Position numbers and translations under genes: made by a program. Below are positions 23,398 to 30,709 of a DNA stretch of 64,000 nt, piece by piece; the first letter of the stretch is position 1; each line of letters opens with the position of its first letter. Under the pieces are notes generated by a model, which did no database searches, had not been told where the DNA came from, and was given only the letters and a program-made list of their open reading frames with translations. Origin of the DNA: Streptomyces sp. NBC_00659 (lineage in GTDB: Bacteria; Actinomycetota; Actinomycetes; Streptomycetales; Streptomycetaceae); the NCBI RefSeq assembly GCF_036226925.1, contig NZ_CP109031.1:8184001-8248000 (forward strand), written 5' to 3'.

Positions 23398-24267
23398 GTG
23401 AAGGCTCTGCGTGTCCTGAACAACAACGTGGTCCTCGCGAGCGACGAGAAGGACCAGCCGGTCATCCTCACCGGGCGCGGCATCGGCTTCAGCTCCCACC
23501 AGGGCAAGCCCGTCGACCCCGCGCTGATCGAGCGTGTCTTCGTCCCGGCCGACGACCGCGGCTCCGGTCCCGCCGCCGATCCCCACCATCTGGCCGAGGC
23601 CCTCGCCCTCATCAGCGAGGAGGTCCTGGAGGCCGTCGTGACCGCCCTGGGCGATGTCGGCATCGAGGGGCGCGAGTCCACTCGTCCCACTCTCGCCATC
23701 GCCGTCGCCGACCACATCGCCGGCGCGCTGGACCGGGCCGCGCAGGGCATCGTCATCGAGTACCCGCTGCGCGCCGAGGTGCAGACCCTGTACGCCACCG
23801 AGTACGCCCAGGCACAGCTTCTGCTCCAGGCCGTCAACGAGCACGTGAGCCCGCGGCTGGAGGCCTCCGAGGCGACGCCGCTCGCGTTGCACCTGGTCAA
23901 CGCGGGCTTCGTCTCGGGCGATCTGTCCTTCACGTACACGATGACCGGGGTCATCCAGCAGATGCTCGCCGTCATACGGGAGCGGTACGGGATCGACGTC
24001 TCCCACGAGGCCATGAGCGTGGCGCGGTTCATCACCCACGTGCGCTACCTCTTCGTACGGATCCAGCAGCACCGGCAGCTCACGGGCCACGAGTCCACGA
24101 TCGGGAAGGGCATCCGCCAGTACTACCCCGAGGCGACCCGTACCGCGCAGCAGCTGGCGACGATCGTCGAGCTGCGTCTGGGACGGCGTCTGAGCGAGGA
24201 CGAGGTCTCCTACCTGGCGCTCCACGTGGCCCGCATGACGATGGAGGCCGACGCCACCGCCGCGTGA
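23398..24267 (+). CDS. BglG/LicT-family transcriptional antiterminator
   Basis: 289 aa. The N-terminal RNA-binding CAT domain (residues 1-58) has the signature LNNNVVLAS and GRGIGFSSHQG. Two PTS regulation domains follow, PRD1 (about 70-175; ALHLVNAGF) and PRD2 (about 180-285; LALHVARM) with phosphorylatable histidines. When dephosphorylated by sugar transport it binds the RAT at 20998 and allows read-through into the permease gene. The GTG at 23398 is preferred because AAAGGAGG precedes it and the CAT domain begins there. Gene order (permease then antiterminator) differs from the usual antiterminator-first order. Confidence 0.92.
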   Translation: MKALRVLNNNVVLASDEKDQPVILTGRGIGFSSHQGKPVDPALIERVFVPADDRGSGPAADPHHLAEALALISEEVLEAVVTALGDVGIEGRESTRPTLAIAVADHIAGALDRAAQGIVIEYPLRAEVQTLYATEYAQAQLLLQAVNEHVSPRLEASEATPLALHLVNAGFVSGDLSFTYTMTGVIQQMLAVIRERYGIDVSHEAMSVARFITHVRYLFVRIQQHRQLTGHESTIGKGIRQYYPEATRTAQQLATIVELRLGRRLSEDEVSYLALHVARMTMEADATAA

Positions 24268-24491
24268 GACCGCGAGGCGGAGGGGACGTGCGGTCCCGCG
24301 TACCTCCGCCGCTCGGCGGGGGAGCCCCGACGCCCTCGGGGCCTCCAGCGCGGTCCCGTCGTCGATCCGGTGCCTCAGCCGGTCGAGGGGCGCGGCTCCG
24401 TGGCGCAGCGTGCGCGCTCGACCGAGCGGCGCACGCCCGTGTCGGGTTTCCTGCGCGCGAGTTCTTCCCTCCGCCTGTTGCTCTCCGCGGC
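24268..24491. terminator. Region downstream of the antiterminator gene, with a hairpin
   Basis: CCCCGA (24325-24330) pairs with TCGGGG (24336-24341); a second hairpin CTCCGCCG/CGGCGGGG lies at 24304-24321. These probably end the PTS transcript. No gene is seen. Confidence 0.5.
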
Positions 24492-24519
24492 ATCTTGTAT
24501 CGCATGTTTGACACAAGAT
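24492..24519. promoter_or_regulatory. Operator copy 1 for the YtrA-type GntR regulator
   Basis: ATCTTGT-N14-ACAAGAT, perfect 7-bp arms. TTGACA (24508-24513), a good -35, is embedded in it. A second copy with identical arms and spacing starts 40 bp downstream. Confidence 0.75.
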
Positions 24520-24531
24520 TTCTTCTGCGGC

Positions 24532-24559
24532 ATCTTGTACTCGCCGCTTGGTACAAGAT
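24532..24559. promoter_or_regulatory. Operator copy 2 for the YtrA-type GntR regulator
   Basis: ATCTTGT-N14-ACAAGAT again; with flanks the arms are CATCTTGTA and TACAAGATG. It ends 20 bases before the membrane protein start. The 40-bp period places both copies on the same DNA face. Confidence 0.75.
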
Positions 24560-24578
24560 GATCCGAGGAGATCTCTCC

Positions 24579-25370
24579 ATGCTCGACGCCGCCCCGCTCC
24601 AGAGCCGCTTCCTCGATCACGCGGACCACTACGCCCGCTGGTCCGGCCTGGCCATCGGCATCATCGCCGCACAGGGGCTGTCCACGCTGGGGGACATCGA
24701 GTTCGAGCAGCGCGTCGTGTTCTGCATCACGGCCTTCGGCCTGTGCGCGGTGGCGGGCGTCCTTCTCGCCGACGCGCTGACCCTGGTCCCCCAGGACGCG
24801 GTACGCACCGCGAGTCTCGCCCCACGCATGGTCAGAGACCATGTGCCACCGCGCATGGGCCCCCTGATCGCCCTTCAGGGGCTCTCGCTCACCGTGCTGC
24901 TGGCGATCGCGGCCGTCACGGCCTCCGTGGACTCCGACCGCATTTTCACCACGGGGAAGGTCGTCGCCGTCACCTGCAACGGGATGCGGACGTCCCTGGG
25001 CCCCTGGCCCGGCCTGTACTACAGCCTTCCGATCTTCGGCGCACTCGCCATAGCCACTCCCACCTGCGTGTGGGCCCTGCGCCGCATCGCCCACGGACCG
25101 GGCCTGGAGCAGCAGCGTCGCGACCGCGCGTGGGCGGTGACCGGGGCCTGGGGCCTGCTGGTGTCGAGCCAGCAGCTGTACGCCGTGCTGATGCTCTCCG
25201 TCTCGCTGACGGAGACGGGCTGCGCCGGGGTGATGGGCGTACTCACCTTCTGGGTGTTCTACCCGCTGGCCCTGCTGAACCTGTTCACCGTCGTCTGGTC
25301 CCTGGTCACCTTGGTGGCACCCCGGGCCGTCAACGACCACGCGGCGGAGGAGTCACCCGACCATGCATGA
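24579..25370 (+). CDS. Multi-spanning membrane protein of unknown function
   Basis: 263 aa with about six hydrophobic segments (for example near residues 25-45, 52-70, 95-115, 150-170, 195-215, 225-250). I do not recognise a domain. The ATG at 24579 follows GAGGAG at good spacing; the long arginine-rich upstream extension runs through the operators and is rejected. Its stop overlaps the start of a GntR-family regulator (ATGCATGA), so the two form an operon controlled by the tandem operators upstream. Such YtrA-type pairs often concern membrane stress or transport, but the role here is unknown. Confidence 0.8.
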   Translation: MLDAAPLQSRFLDHADHYARWSGLAIGIIAAQGLSTLGDIEFEQRVVFCITAFGLCAVAGVLLADALTLVPQDAVRTASLAPRMVRDHVPPRMGPLIALQGLSLTVLLAIAAVTASVDSDRIFTTGKVVAVTCNGMRTSLGPWPGLYYSLPIFGALAIATPTCVWALRRIAHGPGLEQQRRDRAWAVTGAWGLLVSSQQLYAVLMLSVSLTETGCAGVMGVLTFWVFYPLALLNLFTVVWSLVTLVAPRAVNDHAAEESPDHA

Positions 25371-25749
25371 GCCCGTCGTCCGCGTCGACACCACCAGCCA
25401 GGTGCCGCCGTACGCGCAGATCCGCGCCCAGCTCGGCGCGCTGATCCTCACCGGACGGCTGGCCGAGGGCGACCGGCTGCCGACCGTGCGCCAGCTGGCC
25501 ACGGACCTCGGCCTCGCACCGGGCACCGTGGCCCGCGCCTACCGCGAGCTGGAGGCCGCCGAGCTGATCCGCACCCGCCGCGGGGCGGGCTCCCGGGTCG
25601 CGGCGCCCCCGGCCGGCCCGGCCCGCCCCGACGCCTCCCGACTTACGACCCTCGCCCGCGACTTCATCTCCTCCGCCCGCGCGCTGGGAGCCGACACCGA
25701 GGCCATCCTGGCCGCAGTCCGCGACGCCTTGGGCCCGGATCGTCCCTGA
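25363..25749 (+). CDS. GntR-family transcriptional regulator, YtrA subfamily
   Basis: 128 aa. A winged helix-turn-helix (residues about 12-80) contains PPYAQIRAQLGALILTG and LPTVRQLATDLGLAPGTVARAY. The short C-terminus of about 45 residues without an effector domain places it in the YtrA subfamily. The start overlaps the stop of the membrane protein by eight bases. It likely binds the two ATCTTGT-N14-ACAAGAT operators and represses its own operon. Confidence 0.9.
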   Translation: MHEPVVRVDTTSQVPPYAQIRAQLGALILTGRLAEGDRLPTVRQLATDLGLAPGTVARAYRELEAAELIRTRRGAGSRVAAPPAGPARPDASRLTTLARDFISSARALGADTEAILAAVRDALGPDRP

Positions 25750-25849
25750 CGGCCTTGTGCGCGGTCGGCTGTGGGCACGCAGGGGTGTGGGTACGTCGAG
25801 GCGTGGACGCCGGGAGCCTGTGTGCCCCGTCAGGCGCCCAGCGGTATTT

Positions 25850-26203
25850 CTATGTCCGCTCCCCGTCGGCATCACCGGTGTTCTGCGCTTCGGCTCCGGC
25901 TCGGCGGGCGGCTCCGGCCAGCGCCTCCAGGGCGGCCAGGTGCGCGGCGAGCGCCTTTCGGCCGGTCGAGGTGAGAGCTACCCAGGTGCGAGGCCGCTTG
26001 CCGAAGTAGCCCTTCCGGACGCTCACATAGCCGGCCTTCTCCAGCGCGGCGACCGTTTTGCTCAGTACGGAATCGGTGACCCCGCAGTAGTCCCGCACCG
26101 TGCTGAACTCGGCCTCGGCGCAACCGGAGAGGAACGCGGCCACCGTCAGCCGCGTGGGGTGGTGGATCTCCTTGTCCAGGCCGGGCGGACCCGCGGCGGT
26201 CAC
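25850..26203 (-). CDS. MarR-like winged-helix transcriptional regulator
   Basis: 117 aa. It starts with LDKEIHHPTRLTVAAFLSG, then a winged helix containing YCGVTDSVLSKTVAALEKAGYVSVRKG and RTWVALTSTGRKAL. This short architecture is typical of the DUF-type/PadR-MarR transcriptional regulators that pair with small membrane proteins. GTG start overlaps the upstream gene stop as GTGA and has GGGAGG ahead. It probably binds the two operators at 26706-26743 in front of the operon. Confidence 0.88.
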   Translation of the reverse strand: MTAAGPPGLDKEIHHPTRLTVAAFLSGCAEAEFSTVRDYCGVTDSVLSKTVAALEKAGYVSVRKGYFGKRPRTWVALTSTGRKALAAHLAALEALAGAARRAGAEAQNTGDADGERT

Positions 26204-26667
26204 GACGCCTCCCGGGTACCGGCACGCGCACGGTCGGCCTGCAACCAGGACACCGCGCCCGCCACCACGCCGAATCCGGTGAACGCTCCGGCGCCACCGA
26301 ACAGGAGGGCCCCCGCCAGGCCCGCGGCGAAGGGGATCACGGGCAGGACCCACGCATGCCACGCGGTCCCGCGCTCGCGCCGGGCGAACCACGGTGCGAC
26401 TCCCGAGGCGCGCTGAACCCTCCAGGTCACCACGAGGAACGCGCCCGCACAGAGCAGTGCGACCGCGAGGATCCAGCCCTGCCACCGGGGCCACACCCGC
26501 GCCAGGCCGAAGCCGCTCATGGCCGCGGCGAGCAGCAGGCCGTGGACGGCGGGATACCAGGCCGGCACCGACCGCCCCGACTGCCGTGCCGCGTTCTCGG
26601 CGGCCCGCGCGGTGCGCAGCGCCGCGGCGGACTCGGCGCCGGGCCGTATCGATCCTGAGGTGTCCAT
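26200..26667 (-). CDS. Small membrane protein, partner of the MarR-like regulator
   Basis: 155 aa with four hydrophobic segments (about residues 45-62, 68-88, 108-130, 132-150) in two hairpin pairs. Unknown function; such membrane proteins are commonly encoded with this regulator type. The ATG at 26667 follows CCGGAGAA; a longer frame upstream runs into the operators. Translationally coupled to the regulator downstream. Confidence 0.78.
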   Translation of the reverse strand: MDTSGSIRPGAESAAALRTARAAENAARQSGRSVPAWYPAVHGLLLAAAMSGFGLARVWPRWQGWILAVALLCAGAFLVVTWRVQRASGVAPWFARRERGTAWHAWVLPVIPFAAGLAGALLFGGAGAFTGFGVVAGAVSWLQADRARAGTREAS

Positions 26668-26705
26668 GGGTTCTCCGGCTTCCGTACGACGGGGTGCGCT
26701 TACAC

Positions 26706-26743
26706 ATGCCAGACTGGCATCTACTTTCCAGTGTGGCAAGTAG
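26706..26743. promoter_or_regulatory. Two abutting palindromic operators
   Basis: ATGCCAG-A-CTGGCAT (26706-26720) is perfect. CTACTTtCCA-GTG-TGGcAAGTAG (26721-26743) has one mismatched pair. They lie directly next to each other, 39-76 bases before the membrane protein/regulator operon, and are the likely autoregulatory sites. Confidence 0.7.
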
Positions 26744-26768
26744 TTTCCGTCTCGGCCTGTCCAGGCGT

Positions 26769-26807
26769 ACGAGAGCCCCGCCGGAACGGATCCGACGGGG
26801 CTCTCGT
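26769..26807. terminator. Terminator downstream of the large PKS operon
   Basis: ACGAGAGCCCCG (26769-26780) pairs with CGGGGCTCTCGT (26796-26807). It is the first strong hairpin after the methyltransferase gene, and separates it from the membrane protein operon. Confidence 0.75.
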
Positions 26808-26976
26808 CAGCGCGAGTGCGCAGGTGAACACCGCCCCGCCGGGTCGGCGACCGCGCGCTGACGGTCTCAGTGGGCCGCCCGGGGACGGCTGCCCGGCGGT
26901 TCCACGCCGGGCTCCGGGCGCGTGATGACCGACCCTCCCGCCTGTCCGCCCAAGGCTTTCGGAGCCGTGCACGGGG

Positions 26977-28236
26977 TCAGTCCCGGCGGGCCACCAGGCG
27001 GTAGGCGTTGGACACGCCGAGCCGGTGCGCGAGCGGGCGGACCGCGAACCGGTCCAGCAGCGTGGCCAGGACCAGGGCCGGGATCCCCGCGACGAGCAGG
27101 GCCGTACGCCCGGCCCGCCGCAGTGCGCCCGGCGGCCTCGGCAGCCAGGGCGCGTCCTCGCGCGGAGCGGCGTGGTCCAGCGCCAGCCAGACGGCGGCGA
27201 GCAGGTCCACCGGATCGTGCGGCTCGGCATGCTGCTGCGCCACCACCGTGAACCCCAGCTCCGCCAGCCGGTGGCGCAGATTGGCGACCGGCACGAAGTG
27301 CAGGTGCTGCGGCTGGAGCCAGGGCAGCCACCAGCGGCCCAGCAGCCGGGCGTAGCGGCTCTGTGGGTCCGGGACCTCGATGAGCAGATGGCCGCCGGGC
27401 CGCACCGCCTGCCACGCGGCCCTCAGTTCCCGGTCGGGGTCGGTGCTGTGCTCCAGGTAGTGGAACATGCTCACCACGTCGTAGCGGGCGGCGAGTTCCG
27501 GTGCCAGGTCGGGGAAGGCGCCGCGGTAGCCGTGCTCCACCCGGCCCTCGCGGGCGGCGAGTTCGACGCCGTCCGTGAAGTCGAGACCGTCGAAGGCCGT
27601 GCCGGGCAGCACCTCGCGGGCGGTCGCGCAGAAGTGGCCGTGCCCGGTGCCGACGTCGAGCCAGTTCTTCGGGACGGAGTCGTACGGCAGTATCGACTCG
27701 GCGCGGTCGCGGTACATACCGGCGCGGCCGCCGAAGGTGTCGCCGAGTCTCTTCTCGCCGAGCCCGTCGTAGAAGTCGCGGTAGTAGAACTCCAGCCCGG
27801 CCTCGCTCAGCCGGGGGTTCTGGAAGACGTGCCCGCAGGCGTCGCACCGGTCGAGGACGAACCGGCCCGGCTTGTGCTGGAGCAGGTCGGTGGTGCGCAG
27901 ACGGGTGGTCAGCCGACCGGAGCCGCACCAGGGGCAGGTGGTGCGCGGCGGCTCGAAGAAGCGGCCCGTGCCCTCGGCCAGATCGGCCAGGTAGCCGGGG
28001 CGCAGCCCGGCCACTCGCTCGGCACGGCCGGGCTCCCTGACCGGTTCCCGGACGTCCTGACCAGCCGGACAGGACTCGGGGGCCTGTCCGGCCGGTTCCC
28101 TGGAGTCCTGTCCGTCCGGCTCCCCGGTGTTGTGCCGGGGCGGCTGCTCGGCGTCCTGTCCGGCCGGCTCGCCCGAGTCCGGCCCGGGCGGCTGTTCGGC
28201 GGCTTGCGCGGTCGGTCGGTCCGTCTGCTCACTCAT
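26977..28236 (-). CDS. SAM-dependent methyltransferase with N-terminal zinc-ribbon-like motif
   Basis: 419 aa. Residues 1-75 are a low-complexity linker built of repeated GEPxGQD-like units. A CPWCGSGRL...CDACGHVFQNPR cysteine motif (about 97-135) resembles the zinc-binding head of C-methyltransferases acting on sugars or polyketides. The class I domain follows with WLDVGTGHGHF near 190 and EVPDPQSRYARLLGRWW. The C-terminal 70 residues include a hydrophobic segment. ATG overlaps the glycosyltransferase stop (ATGA). Last gene of the PKS operon, so it probably methylates the polyketide or its sugar; substrate not determined. Confidence 0.85.
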   Translation of the reverse strand: MSEQTDRPTAQAAEQPPGPDSGEPAGQDAEQPPRHNTGEPDGQDSREPAGQAPESCPAGQDVREPVREPGRAERVAGLRPGYLADLAEGTGRFFEPPRTTCPWCGSGRLTTRLRTTDLLQHKPGRFVLDRCDACGHVFQNPRLSEAGLEFYYRDFYDGLGEKRLGDTFGGRAGMYRDRAESILPYDSVPKNWLDVGTGHGHFCATAREVLPGTAFDGLDFTDGVELAAREGRVEHGYRGAFPDLAPELAARYDVVSMFHYLEHSTDPDRELRAAWQAVRPGGHLLIEVPDPQSRYARLLGRWWLPWLQPQHLHFVPVANLRHRLAELGFTVVAQQHAEPHDPVDLLAAVWLALDHAAPREDAPWLPRPPGALRRAGRTALLVAGIPALVLATLLDRFAVRPLAHRLGVSNAYRLVARRD

Positions 28237-29528
28237 CGGTACTCCCAGGCGAGTTGTTCGAGGCTGTCCGCAGCCGCCGTCGCACCGCCGGCGGCGCGGA
28301 ACGTCGTACCGATCCGCTCGGCGGCCGCGCGGTGCCCGGGTTCGTGCAGTACGGCGTCGAGCGCGGCGCCCAGCTTGGCGGCGGTCACCCGGCCGAACCT
28401 GACCCGGACGCCCGCCCCCGCGTCCACCACCTGCCCGGCCACCACCGGCTGGTCGTCGCGGATGGGCGCCACCACGAGCGGAACCCCGTGCCACAGCGCC
28501 TCGCACACGGTGTTGTGACCGGCATGGCAGACCACGGCGTCGACCCTTTCGAGGAGGGCGAGTTGGGGTACGGAGGGCAGGACCAGCAGGTCCTTGTCGT
28601 GGTGGCCGGGCGAGGGGTGATCGCCGTACGGAGCCCTGGTGCCGTACGGAGCACCGGTGCCGTACGGAGCACCGGTGCCGTCCGGGGACGGGATGTCGGC
28701 CCGTGACGAGGCGGCGTCCGCGCCCAGGGTGTTTCCCGGGTCGACGACAACCCCCTGTGCCCGGTCGGCCCGTGCGCGCAGGGCCTCTCGGCAGACGGCG
28801 AGGAAGCGCCCGCCGACGTCCGCGTTCGCGGTGCCGAGGGTCACCAGCACCGTGGCCCGGCCGGGGTCGAGCCAGTCCCAGGGGAAGCCGTCCGCGGCCG
28901 GTCTGGCCGTGATCGAGGGGCCGACCCAGCGGATCGGGCCGCCCCGCGCGGCGGCCGCCGGACCGGCCAGCTCCACCGTGCTGAACGCCAGCACCAGATG
29001 CGGCGAGAACCGCGGATCGGTGTCGCCCGCCGGATCCCCGACGGACCCGCGCAGGCCCGCCAGGCGCTCCGCCAGCCACTCCGTGACCCTCGGCAGTCCG
29101 GCCAGCGGGTCGGCGAACTCGGCCGAGGTGGTCGCCGAGGTGGCCCACGGCAGCCCTGCCCGCTCGGCGACCAGTCCACCCGAGAACGCCTGCTGGTCGG
29201 AGACGACCACGTCCGGACGGAACGTTTCGACCGCCGCCCGCACCCCCGGCGCCATGGCCTCGGCCAGCGGCAGCAGATACCACTCCCACAGGAACTTCAG
29301 CGCCTCCGGCCCCCGCAGGTCGGGAGGCCGCCGCGCCTCGCCCACCCCCGGTACCGGCCCGGCGCACGGGAACACCGGGGCCCGGTCACCCGCGAGGCGT
29401 CCCACGAGACCGGGGTCGGCGCAGGCCCACGCCACCCGGTGCCCGCGCGCGAGCAGCAGGTCGGCGACCCCGACGGCCGGGTTGATGTGCCCGACCAACG
29501 GCGGTACCACGAACAGGAATCCGCTCAC
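28233..29528 (-). CDS. Macrolide-type (MGT/UDP-glucuronosyltransferase-like) glycosyltransferase, GT1
   Basis: 431 aa GT-B enzyme. N-terminal acceptor domain opens FLFVVPPLVGHINPAVG; the C-terminal nucleotide-sugar site shows VVCHAGHNTVCEALWHGVPLVVAP near residue 345, the GT1 signature. An in-frame triplicated APYGTG-type repeat (28623-28676) lies in the interdomain region around 285-305. It should glycosylate the product released from the PKS. Start and stop both overlap neighbours by four bases. Confidence 0.9.
   Translation of the reverse strand: MSGFLFVVPPLVGHINPAVGVADLLLARGHRVAWACADPGLVGRLAGDRAPVFPCAGPVPGVGEARRPPDLRGPEALKFLWEWYLLPLAEAMAPGVRAAVETFRPDVVVSDQQAFSGGLVAERAGLPWATSATTSAEFADPLAGLPRVTEWLAERLAGLRGSVGDPAGDTDPRFSPHLVLAFSTVELAGPAAAARGGPIRWVGPSITARPAADGFPWDWLDPGRATVLVTLGTANADVGGRFLAVCREALRARADRAQGVVVDPGNTLGADAASSRADIPSPDGTGAPYGTGAPYGTRAPYGDHPSPGHHDKDLLVLPSVPQLALLERVDAVVCHAGHNTVCEALWHGVPLVVAPIRDDQPVVAGQVVDAGAGVRVRFGRVTAAKLGAALDAVLHEPGHRAAAERIGTTFRAAGGATAAADSLEQLAWEYR
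28623..28676. repeat. 18-bp tandem repeat, three copies, inside the glycosyltransferase gene
   Basis: Three units of GCCGTACGGAGCACCGGT with small differences in the first copy. They are in frame and lengthen a loop between the two GT-B domains. Confidence 0.9.
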
Positions 29529-30370
29529 CGGGCCTCGGCCCCCACGCTCCGGGCCGCCGAAGTCCCCTGCATCAAGGCCGCCGAAGTCTCCTGGATCAGT
29601 GCCAGGATGTGACCGCCCACGGTCCCGGCCGCCTCCACCAGAACCGAGTGCTCGTGCCCCGGGATCACCACCGTCCGGCAGTCCGGCAGCAACGACCCCA
29701 GCCAGGGCGCGAGTTCGGCGAGGTCGGAGTCACCCCCGTACACGCCGAGCACGGGACGGCGCATGGCGGTGATCTGATCGTCCGTCAGGACACCGCTGGC
29801 CGGGATGTCCTGTCCGAGGGTGGTGTCCCGGGCGAGCCGGGCCGCGCCGCGGGCCAGCCGGGCCGTGTTGTGGCCGCGGTTCGCCGTGATCCACGCGAGG
29901 GCTTCGGGCTCGTTGTGCGCCAGTTGGGCCATCACCCGGTCGAGGATGCCGCCGAGCTTCGACGCCCAGGCGGCGGTGGCCGGTTCGGACTCGATCAGGG
30001 ACACGCTGGCCACACGCTCCGGGTGGCGGGCGGCGAAGCCGAAGGCGATCGTCCCGCCGTAGGAGTTGCCGACCAGGTGCACCGGTCCGGTCACCGCCAG
30101 CCGGTCCAGCAGAGCCCGGAGATCGTCGATGTTGTGGTCCAGGGTGTAGCCGTCGGGCGGGCGTTCGCTGCGGCCGTGGCCCCGCAGGTCGTACATGACG
30201 ACGTCGAGGCCGGCCGCCGCGAAGGCGGGCGCCACGGTGAAGTAGTAGCTGGCCAGGCTGTCGGTGAGCAGACCGTGGACCAGTACCGCGGTCGCGGTGG
30301 CCGCCCGGCCGTCCCGGGGGCCGATCCGCTGTACGTGCAACCGGAGTCCACCGGTGTCGACCATCGCCAT
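29525..30370 (-). CDS. Alpha/beta hydrolase, possible thioesterase of the PKS operon
   Basis: 281 aa. Nucleophile elbow GNSYGG near residue 105, oxyanion HG motif LVHGLLTD near 30, and terminal histidine in PGHEHS near 250; the acid is probably in GGDSDLAE. Length and motifs fit MhpC-type hydrolases. Between ACP and glycosyltransferase genes, it is the only candidate release enzyme because neither megasynthase ends in a thioesterase. A short duplicated IQETSAA/MQGTSAA ends the protein. Start lies three bases after the ACP stop; its stop overlaps the next start. Confidence 0.88.
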   Translation of the reverse strand: MAMVDTGGLRLHVQRIGPRDGRAATATAVLVHGLLTDSLASYYFTVAPAFAAAGLDVVMYDLRGHGRSERPPDGYTLDHNIDDLRALLDRLAVTGPVHLVGNSYGGTIAFGFAARHPERVASVSLIESEPATAAWASKLGGILDRVMAQLAHNEPEALAWITANRGHNTARLARGAARLARDTTLGQDIPASGVLTDDQITAMRRPVLGVYGGDSDLAELAPWLGSLLPDCRTVVIPGHEHSVLVEAAGTVGGHILALIQETSAALMQGTSAARSVGAEAR

Positions 30371-30373
30371 GCG

Positions 30374-30709
30374 TCAGCTCGCCTCCGCCGCCTTCAGGCT
30401 GGTCACGACGTATTCGACCAGCTGTCCCACGGTGAGCCCGATGATCTCGTCGAACTCCATCCCGGCCAGGAACTCGGCGAAGTTGACCCGCCCGCCGTAC
30501 CGCTCCTCCAGCAGCCCCGACAGCGTCACCAGGTCGATGCTCTCCAGCTCCAGATCGCGGTTGAACGTGGTCGCCATGCCGATCTCGACGTCGTCCAGGC
30601 CGTATTCGTCCTCCAGGAGCCGGGCGAGCAGTCCGGCGATGTCGGCGAGGACCAGGTCCGCGTCGGCGGGGCGGGGGGTGGCGTCCGCGGGGTGGGGGGT
30701 GGCTTTCAT
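30374..30709 (-). CDS. Free-standing acyl carrier protein of the PKS operon
   Basis: 111 aa. Phosphopantetheine motif is ELESIDLVTLS with the serine near residue 56. The DLELESIDL form is found in ACPs of iterative/PUFA-like and phosphopantetheine shuttling systems. N-terminal 20 residues are Pro/Ala-rich. ATG overlaps the stop of the KS-AT-DH-PPTase gene (ATGA). It could accept the finished chain from the ACP embedded in the other megasynthase, or supply starter units. Confidence 0.92.
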   Translation of the reverse strand: MKATPHPADATPRPADADLVLADIAGLLARLLEDEYGLDDVEIGMATTFNRDLELESIDLVTLSGLLEERYGGRVNFAEFLAGMEFDEIIGLTVGQLVEYVVTSLKAAEAS

